Origin: Endozoicomonas euniceicola
Lineage (GTDB): Bacteria > Pseudomonadota > Gammaproteobacteria > Pseudomonadales > Endozoicomonadaceae
Assembly: GCF_025562755.1 (NCBI RefSeq)
Contig: NZ_CP103300.1
Span: 2,474,501-2,538,500, forward strand
Direction of reading: 5' to 3'
DNA length: 64,000 bases
Shown: in pieces, positions 39,139 through 47,685 of the stretch
Numbering within the stretch: position 1 is the stretch's first letter
Layout of the letters: every line of letters starts with the position of its first letter
Notes under the pieces: model-generated
Seen by the model: only the letters and a program-made list of their open reading frames with translations
The model's database searches: none
Told to the model about the DNA's origin: nothing
Position numbers and translations under genes: made by a program

Positions 39139-40113
39139 TCAGAGCTCCAGCTGACCCAGGTATTTCTCAACTACCGTGGCTGGCAGTGGAATATAGCCAT
39201 CCTTCACCACCACTTCCTGTCCCTGGCGGGACAGAACCATCTTCAAAAATTCACGCTCCAGCGGAGGAAGCGCCTTGTTTGGCTGCTTGTTCACATAAAC
39301 ATAAAGGAAGCGAGCCAGTGGGTAGCTGTTGTTCACTGCATTCGCTGGCGTTGCATCAACAAAATCACCACCCGCTTTCTTCGCCAGAGGCACAGTACGA
39401 ACACTGGAAGTCTTGTAACCGATACCAGAGTAACCCAGCCCGTTGATGGATGCAGAAACCGACTGCACGACAGACGCCGAACCGGGCTGTTCGTTAACGT
39501 TGTTGCGGAAGTCGCCTTTGCACAGCGCTACTTTCTTGAAGTAGCCATAGGTTCCGGAAACGGAGTTACGTCCGTAAAGCTGGATAGAACGATTTTCCCA
39601 GGGGCCTCCCAGACCAGCCTGTCCCCAGGTAGTAATGTTCTGGTCGCCACCACACCGGCGGGTTGTGGAGAAGATGGCGTCCACCTGCGCCATAGTCAAC
39701 CCCTTGATGGGGTTGTCCTTATTCACAAAAACAGCCAGGGCATCAATCGCTACAGGCACAGGTGTGGGTTTGTAACCGTAGCGCTTTTCAAAGGCTTCCA
39801 GCTCTTTGTCCTTCATCTTCCGGCTCATGGGGCCAATGTTGGAAGTACCTTCCGTCAGGGCAGGAGGCGCAGTGGAAGAACCGGCAGCCTGAATCTGTAC
39901 GTTAACATTCGGGTAGGCGCGCTTGAAATCTTCAGCCCAGAGGGTCATCAGGTTGGCAAGGGTGTCGGAGCCAACACTGGACAGGTTTCCGGATACACCA
40001 CTGGATTTTTTATAGACAGGCATATCAGCGTCGATCTGGCTGGCCACTGCGGTCTGCATTCCAGCAACTCCTGTTACCAGAGCCACAGCAGTGATAAGCG
40101 CTTTCAGTTTCAT
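39139..40113 (-). CDS. pstS: PstS, periplasmic phosphate-binding protein
   Basis: 324 residues. A signal peptide ([25 protein letters not shown]) is followed by the phosphate-binding fold with the expected ligand loops [42 protein letters not shown] and [12 protein letters not shown]. It captures phosphate in the periplasm and hands it to PstC-PstA. It is about 2.2 kb upstream of pstC in transcription order, with an unrelated permease gene on the other strand in between. It therefore has its own promoter and ends at its own terminator. Confidence 0.95.
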   Translation of the reverse strand: MKLKALITAVALVTGVAGMQTAVASQIDADMPVYKKSSGVSGNLSSVGSDTLANLMTLWAEDFKRAYPNVNVQIQAAGSSTAPPALTEGTSNIGPMSRKMKDKELEAFEKRYGYKPTPVPVAIDALAVFVNKDNPIKGLTMAQVDAIFSTTRRCGGDQNITTWGQAGLGGPWENRSIQLYGRNSVSGTYGYFKKVALCKGDFRNNVNEQPGSASVVQSVSASINGLGYSGIGYKTSSVRTVPLAKKAGGDFVDATPANAVNNSYPLARFLYVYVNKQPNKALPPLEREFLKMVLSRQGQEVVVKDGYIPLPATVVEKYLGQLEL

Positions 40114-40273
40114 AAGTAGTCTCTCCTGAGAGGATTCTTGTTATTCGTTGCGTTCTATTCCGCGTTTGAGACGATACAGACCCAACAGCCATGAACAAAC
40201 TTGTCAGCTTCGCATGCAGGAACAAATGCTCATGGTAATAAGATTGTCTGATGCCTGAAATCATAGGGAGGGA

Positions 40274-40294
40274 ATATGACAATTATGTGAACAG
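40274..40294 (-). promoter_or_regulatory. Possible Pho box upstream of pstS
   Basis: On the minus strand the site reads CTGTTCACATAATTGTCATA. Its second half matches the PhoB half-site CTGTCAT at six of seven positions; the first half (CTGTTCA) is weaker and the spacing is one base longer than ideal. It lies about 160 bases before the pstS start codon, a suitable distance for an activator site. PhoB control is expected for pstS from the family; this exact site is inference. Confidence 0.4.
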
Positions 40295-40413
40295 CAGGAA
40301 AACCAACTGTTAATCCTTGAGTAATCGTTCGCTGCTATGAGACAGAGTTTAAATTACGTTGGGGTTGAGAAAGGAAAGAGCCACTCATGCTTTGATTTCC
40401 TTATGCTCCACCG
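40295..40413. other. Short intergenic region between the pstS promoter and the ATPase gene
   Basis: No gene, hairpin or repeat stands out. The pstS promoter region (40114-40294) and this stretch together form a 300-base gap between the two minus-strand genes. I see no clear terminator for the ATPase gene that ends at 40414. Confidence 0.4.
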
Positions 40414-41628
40414 CTAGCTGAAGAGCACATCGAACGGCACTGCAGTAATTTTGTCGCTTAGTTTCAGGGCTTTACTACCAGTGTATACAACTACCCCACG
40501 CTCAATTCCGCCTGTTTCTACTAGCTTATACAGAGTGCCAAAATTGGCGCTGCTGATGCTCATACTCGATTTTATTTCTATTGCCGTGCTGCATTTGGGT
40601 CCGGATAGAATCACATCAACCTCACTTTTTTTCCGATCCCGATAGTGAAAAATCTGGTACTCATTTTCTGAATTTGTAATCTGTTTAAAAACCTCAGAGA
40701 CAACAAACGTTTCAAAAACATTTCCTAGCAAATTCCTGTTTTTCACGAAGTCATCCGCAGTAAGCTGACGGGTAGCGCATAATAATCCCGTATCTAAAAA
40801 ATGGACTTTCGGAGCCTTGGTCTGCCTCTTTAACTCGTTTGTATGCCAAACCGGTATTTTTTTCACCAGAAACATACTTTCCAGGGCTGATAAGTATTTG
40901 GTAACAGTCGCGGCACTAAGGCCGGCTGACCGCGATAGAGCGTTTATATTCAGCACAGAGGACGTCAGTGCGGCCAAAGCTGTGAACATTTGCGTCAGTT
41001 CTGCTGCTTTTGACAGCTCAAAAACTTGCGTAATGTCACGATTAATCAATGCAGTAGAATAGGCAGAAAACCATGCTTTTCGCCGTCTTTTTATGCGCTG
41101 TGATATCTCCGGATACCCACCCATCGTAATTCTTTCAAATAACTCTTCCTGGCTGGTAGTACCTTCAATCTCAGTAAAATCGTTTGATTCCAGCCTTTTT
41201 AGAAATGAACTGGTTCCGCCTGCCAGCTCCGACTGTGAAAATGGCAGCAACGTTATAAATTCAATCCTGCCAGCCATAGAATCTGACAACCGGGGTACTG
41301 CAAGCAGGTCTGCAGATCCGGTTAGTACGAATGAGCCTGGCTGCCGATCTTCATCAACCAGCAGCTTTATTGTGGTCATTATTTCCGGACAACGTTGGAC
41401 CTCATCTATGATCACTGGCTTTTTTAGTGTCCTGAGAAGACCTTGAGGATCGGTCTTAGCCAGCATCAAGCTATCTTCATCATCTAGCGTGATATAGCTT
41501 GCATTTTTGACTATGTGTCTGGCTGTAGTTGTTTTACCTGATTGCCTTGGGCCAATAATAGCAACAACCGGTGTGTCGGTGAGAGCATCTAAAATCTTGT
41601 TTTCAATGTCTCTTTTTATGTATGCCAA
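40414..41628 (-). CDS. AAA ATPase with DUF4143 C-terminal domain
   Basis: 404 residues. The N-terminal AAA_14 ATPase shows Walker A IGPRQSGKTT, Walker B PVIIDEVQRCPE and the sensor-like SFVLTGSADLLAVP. The C-terminal DUF4143 domain includes a winged-helix-like stretch (NINALSRSAGLSAATVTKYLSAL) and a restriction-nuclease-like core (YRDRKKSEVDVILSGPKCSTAIEIKSS) with the D-x(n)-ExK arrangement of PD-(D/E)XK enzymes. The cellular role of this widespread family is poorly defined. It is a single gene preceded by seven iterons (41685-41829) that could be its operator. Confidence 0.85.
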   Translation of the reverse strand: MAYIKRDIENKILDALTDTPVVAIIGPRQSGKTTTARHIVKNASYITLDDEDSLMLAKTDPQGLLRTLKKPVIIDEVQRCPEIMTTIKLLVDEDRQPGSFVLTGSADLLAVPRLSDSMAGRIEFITLLPFSQSELAGGTSSFLKRLESNDFTEIEGTTSQEELFERITMGGYPEISQRIKRRRKAWFSAYSTALINRDITQVFELSKAAELTQMFTALAALTSSVLNINALSRSAGLSAATVTKYLSALESMFLVKKIPVWHTNELKRQTKAPKVHFLDTGLLCATRQLTADDFVKNRNLLGNVFETFVVSEVFKQITNSENEYQIFHYRDRKKSEVDVILSGPKCSTAIEIKSSMSISSANFGTLYKLVETGGIERGVVVYTGSKALKLSDKITAVPFDVLFS

Positions 41629-41683
41629 AGCTTAAGACTCCAAAATTCAGGCATTTAAATAGTTAATTCTGAGTATAGTGACA

Positions 41684-41829
41684 GGGGTAAAAAATACAAA
41701 TAACATAGGGTAAAAAATACAAATAACATAGGGTAAAAATATAAATAACATAGGGTAAAAAATTAAAATAATTCAGGTTAAAAATGTAAATATATCAGGG
41801 TATAAAAAGTAAATAGGGCAGGGTAAGGA
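41684..41829. repeat. Seven AT-rich iterons upstream of the ATPase gene
   Basis: The motif agggtaaaaaatacaaataa recurs with its GGG (or AGG) at about 41685, 41708, 41731, 41753, 41775, 41798 and 41821, that is every 22-23 bp. The first three copies are almost identical and later ones drift. The period is close to two turns of B-DNA, so bound proteins would sit on one face. The array ends 56 bases before the ATPase start codon. It may be an autoregulatory operator or a plasmid-like origin; no Rep gene is present, which favours the former. Confidence 0.8.
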
Positions 41830-41998
41830 ATAACCCTCTCCCTCTGCACTCAAAAAACAGTGGCGATAAGATTACAGCGAGGGTGACGGTGGATGTATGG
41901 ACTTTTTGTAAGTAGAGCCTGTCCATCGTTTTGCAGGTTCAGGCTGTGGCTGGGTATAATCCAAAACCACCATAACAATAATAAATCAGGAGAATCTC
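41830..41998. other. Intergenic region before the TRAP genes
   Basis: No gene. The region lies between the iteron array and the TRAP small-subunit gene and should contain the TRAP promoter; clear promoter boxes were not identified. A good ribosome site (aggagaatct) precedes the ATG at 41999. Confidence 0.4.
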
Positions 41999-42535
41999 AT
42001 GAAGTCCGGCTGGATTGTGCTGCACAAAGTTGTAGCCGGGGTCGATCAGTTGACGGAAAAAACCGGCCAACTGATCAGTTGGTTTAATCTCTTACTGGTT
42101 CTGTCCGTCTGCCTTGTGGTTTTGCTGCGTTACTTTCTTAATGTTGGCTCGGTTGCCCTGCAGGAAACCGCCATGTACTTTCATGCGCTGATTTTTCTGG
42201 GAGCTAGCGGTTACACTCTTAAACATCAGGAACACGTGCGAGTTGACGTCATTTACCGACAGCTGTCACCAAAAGGCCAGGCTCTGGTGAACAGTCTGGG
42301 TACCTTATTTCTGCTCATTCCGGTCTGCCTGTTTATTGGGTTTATGAGCTGGGAATACGTTATGCGGTCCTGGAGCATTATGGAAACCTCCACAGACCCG
42401 GGAGGGCTACCCGCTGTCTTTCTGCTGAAAAGCCTGATTCTGTTTCTGGCCTTCACCCTGTTTTTACAGGGCATCGCTGAACTTCTTCGTTCATTAATGC
42501 TACTGGCTGACGCGCAGGAGGTGCAGCATGGCTGA
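41999..42535 (+). CDS. TRAP transporter small permease (DctQ type)
   Basis: 178 residues with four predicted membrane helices (about 25-45, 62-80, 101-122 and 143-165) and the family motif FLGASGYTLKHQEHVRVDVIY. It supports the large subunit in Na+-driven, binding-protein-dependent uptake of organic acids or related compounds. Its stop overlaps the start of the large-subunit gene by 8 bases, so the two are translationally coupled. No periplasmic binding protein gene (dctP) is adjacent, so the substrate cannot be read from context. Confidence 0.9.
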   Translation: MKSGWIVLHKVVAGVDQLTEKTGQLISWFNLLLVLSVCLVVLLRYFLNVGSVALQETAMYFHALIFLGASGYTLKHQEHVRVDVIYRQLSPKGQALVNSLGTLFLLIPVCLFIGFMSWEYVMRSWSIMETSTDPGGLPAVFLLKSLILFLAFTLFLQGIAELLRSLMLLADAQEVQHG

Positions 42536-43922
42536 ATTAACAGCTGAGTTTATTCCCCTGCTTATGTTCGCCTGTGTCTGCGCGGTGTTGATGATTGGCT
42601 ACCCGGTGGCTTTTTCTCTGGCTGGTACGGCCCTGATTTTCGCAGCCATCGGCACCATGACAGGATACTTTGACGACTCTTTCCTGACAGCCTTACCCAG
42701 TCGTTTATTTGGTATTGTTGGCAATCAGACGTTACTGGCGGTCCCACTGTTTGTTTTTATGGGTGTCATGCTGGAAAAATCCAAAGTCGCAGAAAACCTG
42801 CTGGACAGCATGGCCCGGCTCTTTGGTCAGCTACGTGGAGGGCTGGGGCTTTCCGTAACAGTGGTGGGTATGTTGTTAGCAGCCAGTACCGGTATTGTCG
42901 GTGCCACAGTGGTCACCATGGGGCTGCTATCACTGCCAACCATGCTCCGCAGAGGCTATTCTGCCCAGCTGGCTACCGGCACTATCTGCGCCACGGGCAG
43001 CCTTGGGCAGATCATTCCTCCCTCCATTGCGCTGGTTCTGTTAGGTGATGTGTTGTCCACCGCCTATCAGCAGGCTCAGCTGAATATGGGGATTTTCTCT
43101 CCCAAAACCGTATCGGTTGGTGACCTGTTTGTGGGGGCACTGATCCCGGGACTGTTGCTGGTTCTCGCTTACTCGGTGTATATCATGGTCGTGGCATGGC
43201 TGAAGCCTGAATCAGCCCCGGGGTTAACCAGAGAGGAGATCAAACAGTTTGATGAAAGCAGCCAAAGTTCATTATTTATGACGCTGCTGCCTCCGGTACT
43301 GCTGATTATCGTAGTTCTCGGGTCTATCCTCACAGGGCTTGCGACACCAACAGAAGCAGCTGGCGTGGGTGCTTCAGGCGCTATGGCACTGGCTGCTGCC
43401 CGGCGACAGTTCCATCGTAAAATTCTGTTTGAAGTGGTGACCAGCACAACCAAAATCACCTGCATGGTGTTTCTTATTCTTATCGGGGCATCGGTGTTCT
43501 CGCTGGTATTCAGAGGGTTTGGGGGCGAAGAACTGATCCAGTCACTGTTTGAAAACCTGCCCGGCGGTGTTTTCACGGCGGTACTGCTGGTGATGGTGGT
43601 GATGTTTCTACTCGGCTTTATTCTTGACTTTATTGAAATCACCTTTGTTATCGTACCAATGGTAGGACCCGTTCTGCTGGCTATGGGCGTAGACCCGGTC
43701 TGGCTTGGCATTATGATTGCTGTTAACTTACAAACCTCTTTTTTAACACCGCCTTTTGGTTTCGCCCTGTTTTACCTGAGAGGGGTAGCACCAAAAGAGG
43801 TGGCGACAGCGGATATTTACAAAGGCGTTGTGCCTTTTATCGCCATTCAGTTGATGATACTGATTGCACTGGCAGTATGGCCGCAGCTGGCCACCTGGCT
43901 GCCAGCACAAATCTACGGCTGA
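42528..43922 (+). CDS. TRAP transporter large permease (DctM type)
   Basis: 464 residues, twelve or so membrane segments. Conserved DctM features include LLAVPLFVFMGVMLEKSKVAENLL, GLGLSVTVVGMLLAASTGIVGATVVTMGLLSLPTML and LATGTICATGSLGQIIPPSIALVLLGD. The subfamily resembles the carriers labelled mannitol/chloroaromatic TRAP rather than the C4-dicarboxylate group. That label comes from general similarity and does not fix the substrate. It forms one carrier with the overlapping upstream small subunit. Confidence 0.92.
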   Translation: MAELTAEFIPLLMFACVCAVLMIGYPVAFSLAGTALIFAAIGTMTGYFDDSFLTALPSRLFGIVGNQTLLAVPLFVFMGVMLEKSKVAENLLDSMARLFGQLRGGLGLSVTVVGMLLAASTGIVGATVVTMGLLSLPTMLRRGYSAQLATGTICATGSLGQIIPPSIALVLLGDVLSTAYQQAQLNMGIFSPKTVSVGDLFVGALIPGLLLVLAYSVYIMVVAWLKPESAPGLTREEIKQFDESSQSSLFMTLLPPVLLIIVVLGSILTGLATPTEAAGVGASGAMALAAARRQFHRKILFEVVTSTTKITCMVFLILIGASVFSLVFRGFGGEELIQSLFENLPGGVFTAVLLVMVVMFLLGFILDFIEITFVIVPMVGPVLLAMGVDPVWLGIMIAVNLQTSFLTPPFGFALFYLRGVAPKEVATADIYKGVVPFIAIQLMILIALAVWPQLATWLPAQIYG

Positions 43923-43996
43923 TAAAAACGGTTTGTGTTTAAAACACAAAGGCTGACCCCGCAGCAGAAAATAACAAAAAGACCGGGAGAGAATAA

Positions 43997-44398
43997 ATGA
44001 ACCTTGTGAACGATGATAACCCTGTACCCCAGGGAGAACTGACCCTGAAAGTACTGGCAGACAATCAGTCCACCAATTACACCGGCGATGTATTTGCTGG
44101 CTGGGTAGCGATGAATGTCGATCAGGCTGGAGAAATTCAGGCAAGAAAAGTCGCCAGAGGCAGAGTCGTTACCGTCAGTATTGGCGGCATGAGCTTTATG
44201 CGTCCAGTGCAGGTGGGTGACATTATTGGTTTGTATAGCCGGGTAACAGAAGTCGGCAGAGCATCCATTCGGGTGGTCGTTGAAGCCTGGATAGAGAATG
44301 ACAATGGCGACTCTGTTTCACAGAAAAAGCTGACAGAAACTTCAATGGTCTTTGTGGCGGTTGATGGCTCAGGCAGTACTCAACGCATTAACCGCTGA
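43997..44398 (+). CDS. Acyl-CoA thioesterase, YciA type hotdog protein
   Basis: 133 residues, the length of a single hotdog domain. Key family stretches are GDVFAGWVAMNVDQAG (the hotdog helix with the catalytic-type Asp), GRVVTVSIGGMSFMRPVQVGD and SIRVVVEAWIE. It should hydrolyse acyl-CoA esters in the cytoplasm, trimming excess CoA thioesters. It is 74 bases after the TRAP permease gene with a good ribosome site (gggagag) and may be co-transcribed with it. Its 3' end overlaps the convergent receiver gene by 11 bases. Confidence 0.88.
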   Translation: MNLVNDDNPVPQGELTLKVLADNQSTNYTGDVFAGWVAMNVDQAGEIQARKVARGRVVTVSIGGMSFMRPVQVGDIIGLYSRVTEVGRASIRVVVEAWIENDNGDSVSQKKLTETSMVFVAVDGSGSTQRINR

Positions 44399-44789
44399 GT
44401 TTGTCAGACCAGCGTTGCAACAAGCCGGTCATTTTCTCAACGGTAACGGGCTTGTCGATAAAGTCATCCATACCGGCCTGCTGAAAAGCCAGCTGGTCTT
44501 CATCGGTGGCGTTAGCGGAAAAAGCAATAATCGGTATCCGGTCATAGGGCTGGCCGGATGCCCTGATAACCTGGGTCGCTTCCATACCGTCCATAACCGG
44601 CATGATGCAATCCATCAGAATCAGGTCAAATGATTCCTGTGCCACTTTCTGAACGGCAGCGTCGCCATTATCGGCAATGACCACAGAGCAACCCAGTTTT
44701 TCCAGTAGTGTCTGCGCCACCATCTGATTAACCGGATTATCTTCTGCAACCAGAATACGGAGTTTAAAGTCAGGCAGTGTTTCTGACAC
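44388..44789 (-). CDS. Stand-alone response-regulator receiver domain
   Basis: 133 residues from a GTG with AAAGGG upstream. It is a complete receiver: acidic pair in VAEDN, phospho-acceptor Asp in DLILMDCIMPVMDGME, the Thr/Ser position in IIAFSANAT and Lys in DFIDKPV. There is no output domain. The closest resemblance is to receivers at the C-termini of hybrid histidine kinases (NPVNQMVAQTLLEKLG). It could be a phosphate sink or shuttle, or the remnant of a hybrid kinase. No kinase gene is in the window. It overlaps the convergent thioesterase gene by 11 bases. Confidence 0.85.
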   Translation of the reverse strand: MSETLPDFKLRILVAEDNPVNQMVAQTLLEKLGCSVVIADNGDAAVQKVAQESFDLILMDCIMPVMDGMEATQVIRASGQPYDRIPIIAFSANATDEDQLAFQQAGMDDFIDKPVTVEKMTGLLQRWSDKLSG

Positions 44790-44864
44790 CAGATAGCCCT
44801 TTTCTGCACATTAACTATCTATTTAAAGCTAGCTATTTAACTATCTGGCACCCAAGGCAAATCT

Positions 44865-45533
44865 TTAGGACGCCCGGCAAGAGGTTTCGACAGAAAAAAC
44901 GTCCTTTATTGCCAGCTCCAGGCGATCACCAGCATACAACGACGCCACGCCTTTAGGCGTACCAGAAAGAACGATATCCCCTGGCTCCAGAGTGAAATGC
45001 CGGCTGATGTAACTCAACAGTCCCGGAATAGACGTCAGCATATTAGCGCTGGTGTCCTGCTGTCGGACTTTGCCATTTATTTTCAGACTGAAGGCGATAT
45101 TTTCCAGGTCAGGCAGGTGTTCTTTCGCGACAAACGATGAGATCGGACAGCTGCCATCAAAAGCCTTGGCAACTTCCCAGGGCAACCCCCTGCTTTTCAT
45201 TTTCGCCTGCAGGTCTCTCAAGGTCAGGTCCAGGGCCAGCCCCAGCGCTTTAATAGCATCCGTCGCTTCATGCTCACTGGCATTACAAAGCGGTTTATCA
45301 ATCAGCAGGGCAATCTCTGTTTCAAAATGCACGTCGCCACGGTTTTGGGGAATTTTAAACGGCAGCTCCAGGTGGACGACAGAGCTTGTTGGTTTAATAA
45401 ACAACACTGGATCATCCGGCAGCGGATTGTTCAGTTCTTCGGCGTGTTCGGCATAGTTTCTGCCAACACAGACAATTTTTCCCGTTGGAAGGTCAATACG
45501 GTCGCCACTAAGCCAGCGGTGCCTGTACTTCAT
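44865..45533 (-). CDS. Fumarylacetoacetate hydrolase family protein (YcgM/FAHD1-like)
   Basis: 222 residues, the size of the single-domain FAH proteins. Motifs: VCVGRNYAEHAEELNNP at the start, metal-binding acidic residues in DVHFETEIALLID, the active-site stretch AFDGSCPISSF and SGTPKGVASLYAGDRLEL at the end. Relatives act as acylpyruvate hydrolases or oxaloacetate decarboxylases with Mg2+ or Mn2+. The exact substrate here is not readable from sequence. It is a single gene with about 75 bases to the receiver gene downstream. Confidence 0.88.
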   Translation of the reverse strand: MKYRHRWLSGDRIDLPTGKIVCVGRNYAEHAEELNNPLPDDPVLFIKPTSSVVHLELPFKIPQNRGDVHFETEIALLIDKPLCNASEHEATDAIKALGLALDLTLRDLQAKMKSRGLPWEVAKAFDGSCPISSFVAKEHLPDLENIAFSLKINGKVRQQDTSANMLTSIPGLLSYISRHFTLEPGDIVLSGTPKGVASLYAGDRLELAIKDVFSVETSCRAS

Positions 45534-45656
45534 CTAGGCTTCCTTTTTACTTTATTATTGTAATGCGACCGATACGTTCCCGGCAGTCAGGAACCCGGGA
45601 AGATAACCATCGGCCCTGAATCATTCCATCAGGCTTCCCAGCCGAAGGAGAGAAGC

Positions 45657-45917
45657 ATGTCAGAAGAACTCCATCTCAATATCCAGGATCTGCACGACTT
45701 GCTGGAAGGTCAGCCTGTTGATGATTGCACGGCTGGTTCCCTGAAACAGATCACCGATGAAATCCAGCTGGCGCTGGCGCAGGCAGAAGGTGACATTCCA
45801 CTGCAAGAGTACAACGAACAGCTGGAACAGGAGGCCATACGTTTCAGCGAAGCGCATCCTGCGCTATCACAGGCCATCAGGCAGGTGATGACCACCCTGT
45901 CCAGTATCGGCATTTAA
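45657..45917 (+). CDS. DUF4404 family protein
   Basis: 86 residues, a small acidic, largely helical protein (LHDLLEGQPVDDCTAGSLKQITDEIQLAL; HPALSQAIRQVMTTLSSIGI). Its size and pattern fit DUF4404, a gammaproteobacterial family of unknown function. A strong ribosome site (gaaggagaga) precedes the ATG. No operon partner is apparent. Confidence 0.75.
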   Translation: MSEELHLNIQDLHDLLEGQPVDDCTAGSLKQITDEIQLALAQAEGDIPLQEYNEQLEQEAIRFSEAHPALSQAIRQVMTTLSSIGI

Positions 45918-45999
45918 GTCCTGCGAGGTATATTAACCTTTCCTGAGCACAGGTTTAAGCCTTCGTAACAGGTTTTAGGCCTACTGAGTAAGTCGCAGA

Positions 46000-46066
46000 A
46001 CCACAAAGCGACAGCTGACGACTGGAATCAGAAGCAAAAATGGCAGCCCTCAGTTGTCGCTGTGGT
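46000..46066 (+). terminator. Imperfect hairpin after the DUF4404 gene, terminator-like
   Basis: The arms accacaaagcgacagctga (46000-46018) and tcagttgtcgctgtggt (46050-46066) pair with a two-base bulge and one mismatch, and attatttt follows on the plus strand. It could end the DUF4404 transcript. The roughly 30-base loop is long for a simple terminator, so a structured leader for serA is an alternative. Confidence 0.4.
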
Positions 46067-46164
46067 ATTATTTTCTGCCCAAGGCAGCTGGCAAGGACTC
46101 CAGCTATTATTCCCTGAACCGGATAAACGGCCCCATTAAGGGGCGCAGCATTCAATAACTTACC

Positions 46165-46225
46165 GGGCTGTTGGCTGTTGGCTGTTGGCTATTAGCTGCT
46201 CATACAGCCAACCGCCAAAAGCCAA
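46165..46225. repeat. Short heptamer repeat (ctgttgg) upstream of serA
   Basis: The motif gctgttg is repeated three times in a row near 46168-46190, and its reverse complement agccaacag occurs at about 46217-46225, allowing a foldback. It lies 70-130 bases before the serA start codon. A short tandem tract like this can change copy number. The rest of the 45918-46294 gap holds no gene that I can support. Confidence 0.4.
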
Positions 46226-46294
46226 CAGCGGTATATTATGTTCTGCTGCTTCCCTAACGCCAAAGCCCATAGAAAAAACAACTGAGCGAATACT

Positions 46295-47524
46295 ATGCCA
46301 TCCACATCTCTGGACAAGAACAAGATCAAATTCCTTCTGCTTGAGGGGGTGCACCCTTCAGCTGTAGAAGATCTGGAAGCTGCCGGTTACAGCAATATTG
46401 ACTATGTCACCAAGTCCCTGACAACAGAAGAACTGAAAGCGCGCATAGCAGACGCTCATTTTCTGGGTATCCGCTCCCGGACCCGGCTGACGGAAGATAT
46501 TTTCGAAGCGGCCCACAAGCTTATCGCAGTAGGCTGCTTCTGCATTGGCACCAATCAGGTTGATCTCAATGCCGCTACGGCCCGTGGCATTCCGGTCTTC
46601 AACGCGCCTTATTCCAACACTCGTTCAGTGGCCGAACTGGTGCTGGCAGAAGCTATTTTATTACTGCGTGGAGTTCCGGAAAAAAATACTCAGGCTCACC
46701 GGGGTGGCTGGCAGAAAAGCGCTGCCAATTCTTACGAAAGCCGTGGTAAAAAACTGGGCATTGTCGGCTATGGCAACATTGGCAGCCAGCTGAGCATTCT
46801 TGCTGAATCCCTGGGCATGGACGTTTACTTCTACGACACCACCACTAAACTGCCCATGGGCAATGCCAAACCAGTGCCTGACCTTAACCAGCTACTGGCA
46901 ATGTCAGACGTGGTCAGCCTGCACGTCCCGGAAACCTCCGCCACTCAATGGATGATGGGTAAAGAGCAGCTTCAGGCCATGAAGGATGGCAGTGTATTGA
47001 TCAATGCTTCCAGAGGTACTGTGGTTGACATTGAGGCACTGGCCTCAGCCCTTGAAGCCGGCAAACTGCTGGGAGCCGCCATTGACGTATTTCCTGAAGA
47101 ACCCCGTTCCAATAACGATGAATTTATAAGCCAGTTGCGCGGCATGAATAACGTTATCCTGACACCACACATTGGTGGCAGCACACAGGAAGCCCAGGAA
47201 AATATTGGTGCCGAAGTGGTCGACAAGTTCATCAAGTACAGTGATATTGGTACTACTTTGTCGTCTGTTAACTTTCCGGAAGTGGCACTGCCAACTCATA
47301 CCGGCAAGCACCGTTTGCTGCATATCCACAAAAATATTCCGGGCGTTCTGGGGTCTGTCAACCAGGTCTTTTCAGACAACAACATCAACATCAGTGGTCA
47401 GTATCTGCAGACCAACGAGCATGTTGGTTACGTGGTGATTGATGTTGATGCGGAGCGAAGTGAAATTGCTCACGAAAAACTGCGGAAGATTGAAGGAACC
47501 ATTCGCTGCCGGGTGCTTTATTAA
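46295..47524 (+). CDS. serA: D-3-phosphoglycerate dehydrogenase
   Basis: 409 residues, matching the E. coli-type enzyme with a single C-terminal ACT domain. The NAD-binding site is GIVGYGNIGSQLSILAESLG. Catalytic residues are Arg in INASRGTVVDIEAL, Glu in VFPEEP and His in LTPHIGGSTQEAQ. The ACT domain (about 335-409, NIPGVLGSVNQVFSDNNINIS) is where serine gives feedback inhibition. It catalyses the first step of serine synthesis, oxidising 3-phosphoglycerate to phosphohydroxypyruvate. Confidence 0.95.
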   Translation: MPSTSLDKNKIKFLLLEGVHPSAVEDLEAAGYSNIDYVTKSLTTEELKARIADAHFLGIRSRTRLTEDIFEAAHKLIAVGCFCIGTNQVDLNAATARGIPVFNAPYSNTRSVAELVLAEAILLLRGVPEKNTQAHRGGWQKSAANSYESRGKKLGIVGYGNIGSQLSILAESLGMDVYFYDTTTKLPMGNAKPVPDLNQLLAMSDVVSLHVPETSATQWMMGKEQLQAMKDGSVLINASRGTVVDIEALASALEAGKLLGAAIDVFPEEPRSNNDEFISQLRGMNNVILTPHIGGSTQEAQENIGAEVVDKFIKYSDIGTTLSSVNFPEVALPTHTGKHRLLHIHKNIPGVLGSVNQVFSDNNINISGQYLQTNEHVGYVVIDVDAERSEIAHEKLRKIEGTIRCRVLY

Positions 47525-47544
47525 CCACCTCCCTCCACCTTAGC

Positions 47545-47590
47545 TACCTCTTCCTTATTCCCATTGACAGAGTCAGGAAGAGGTAATTTT
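47545..47590 (+). terminator. Probable terminator after serA
   Basis: The arms tacctcttcct (47545-47555) and aggaagaggta (47575-47585) are perfect reverse complements with a 19-base loop, followed by atttt. It lies 20 bases after the serA stop codon, a typical position for a Rho-independent terminator, although the stem is AT/GC-mixed and the U-tract short. Confidence 0.65.
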
Positions 47591-47685
47591 CAAGACACAT
47601 TAATATTTTACTCTACACTGAATACCGCCTTTTTCAGGAAATTGCTTTCCCTACTATTACAATAACCTCTTTGTACGGAGTCGTC

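Noticed and set aside
41684..41829. Iterons as a plasmid replication origin
   Set aside because: No Rep initiator or partition genes are nearby and the surroundings are ordinary chromosomal genes. An operator is more likely.
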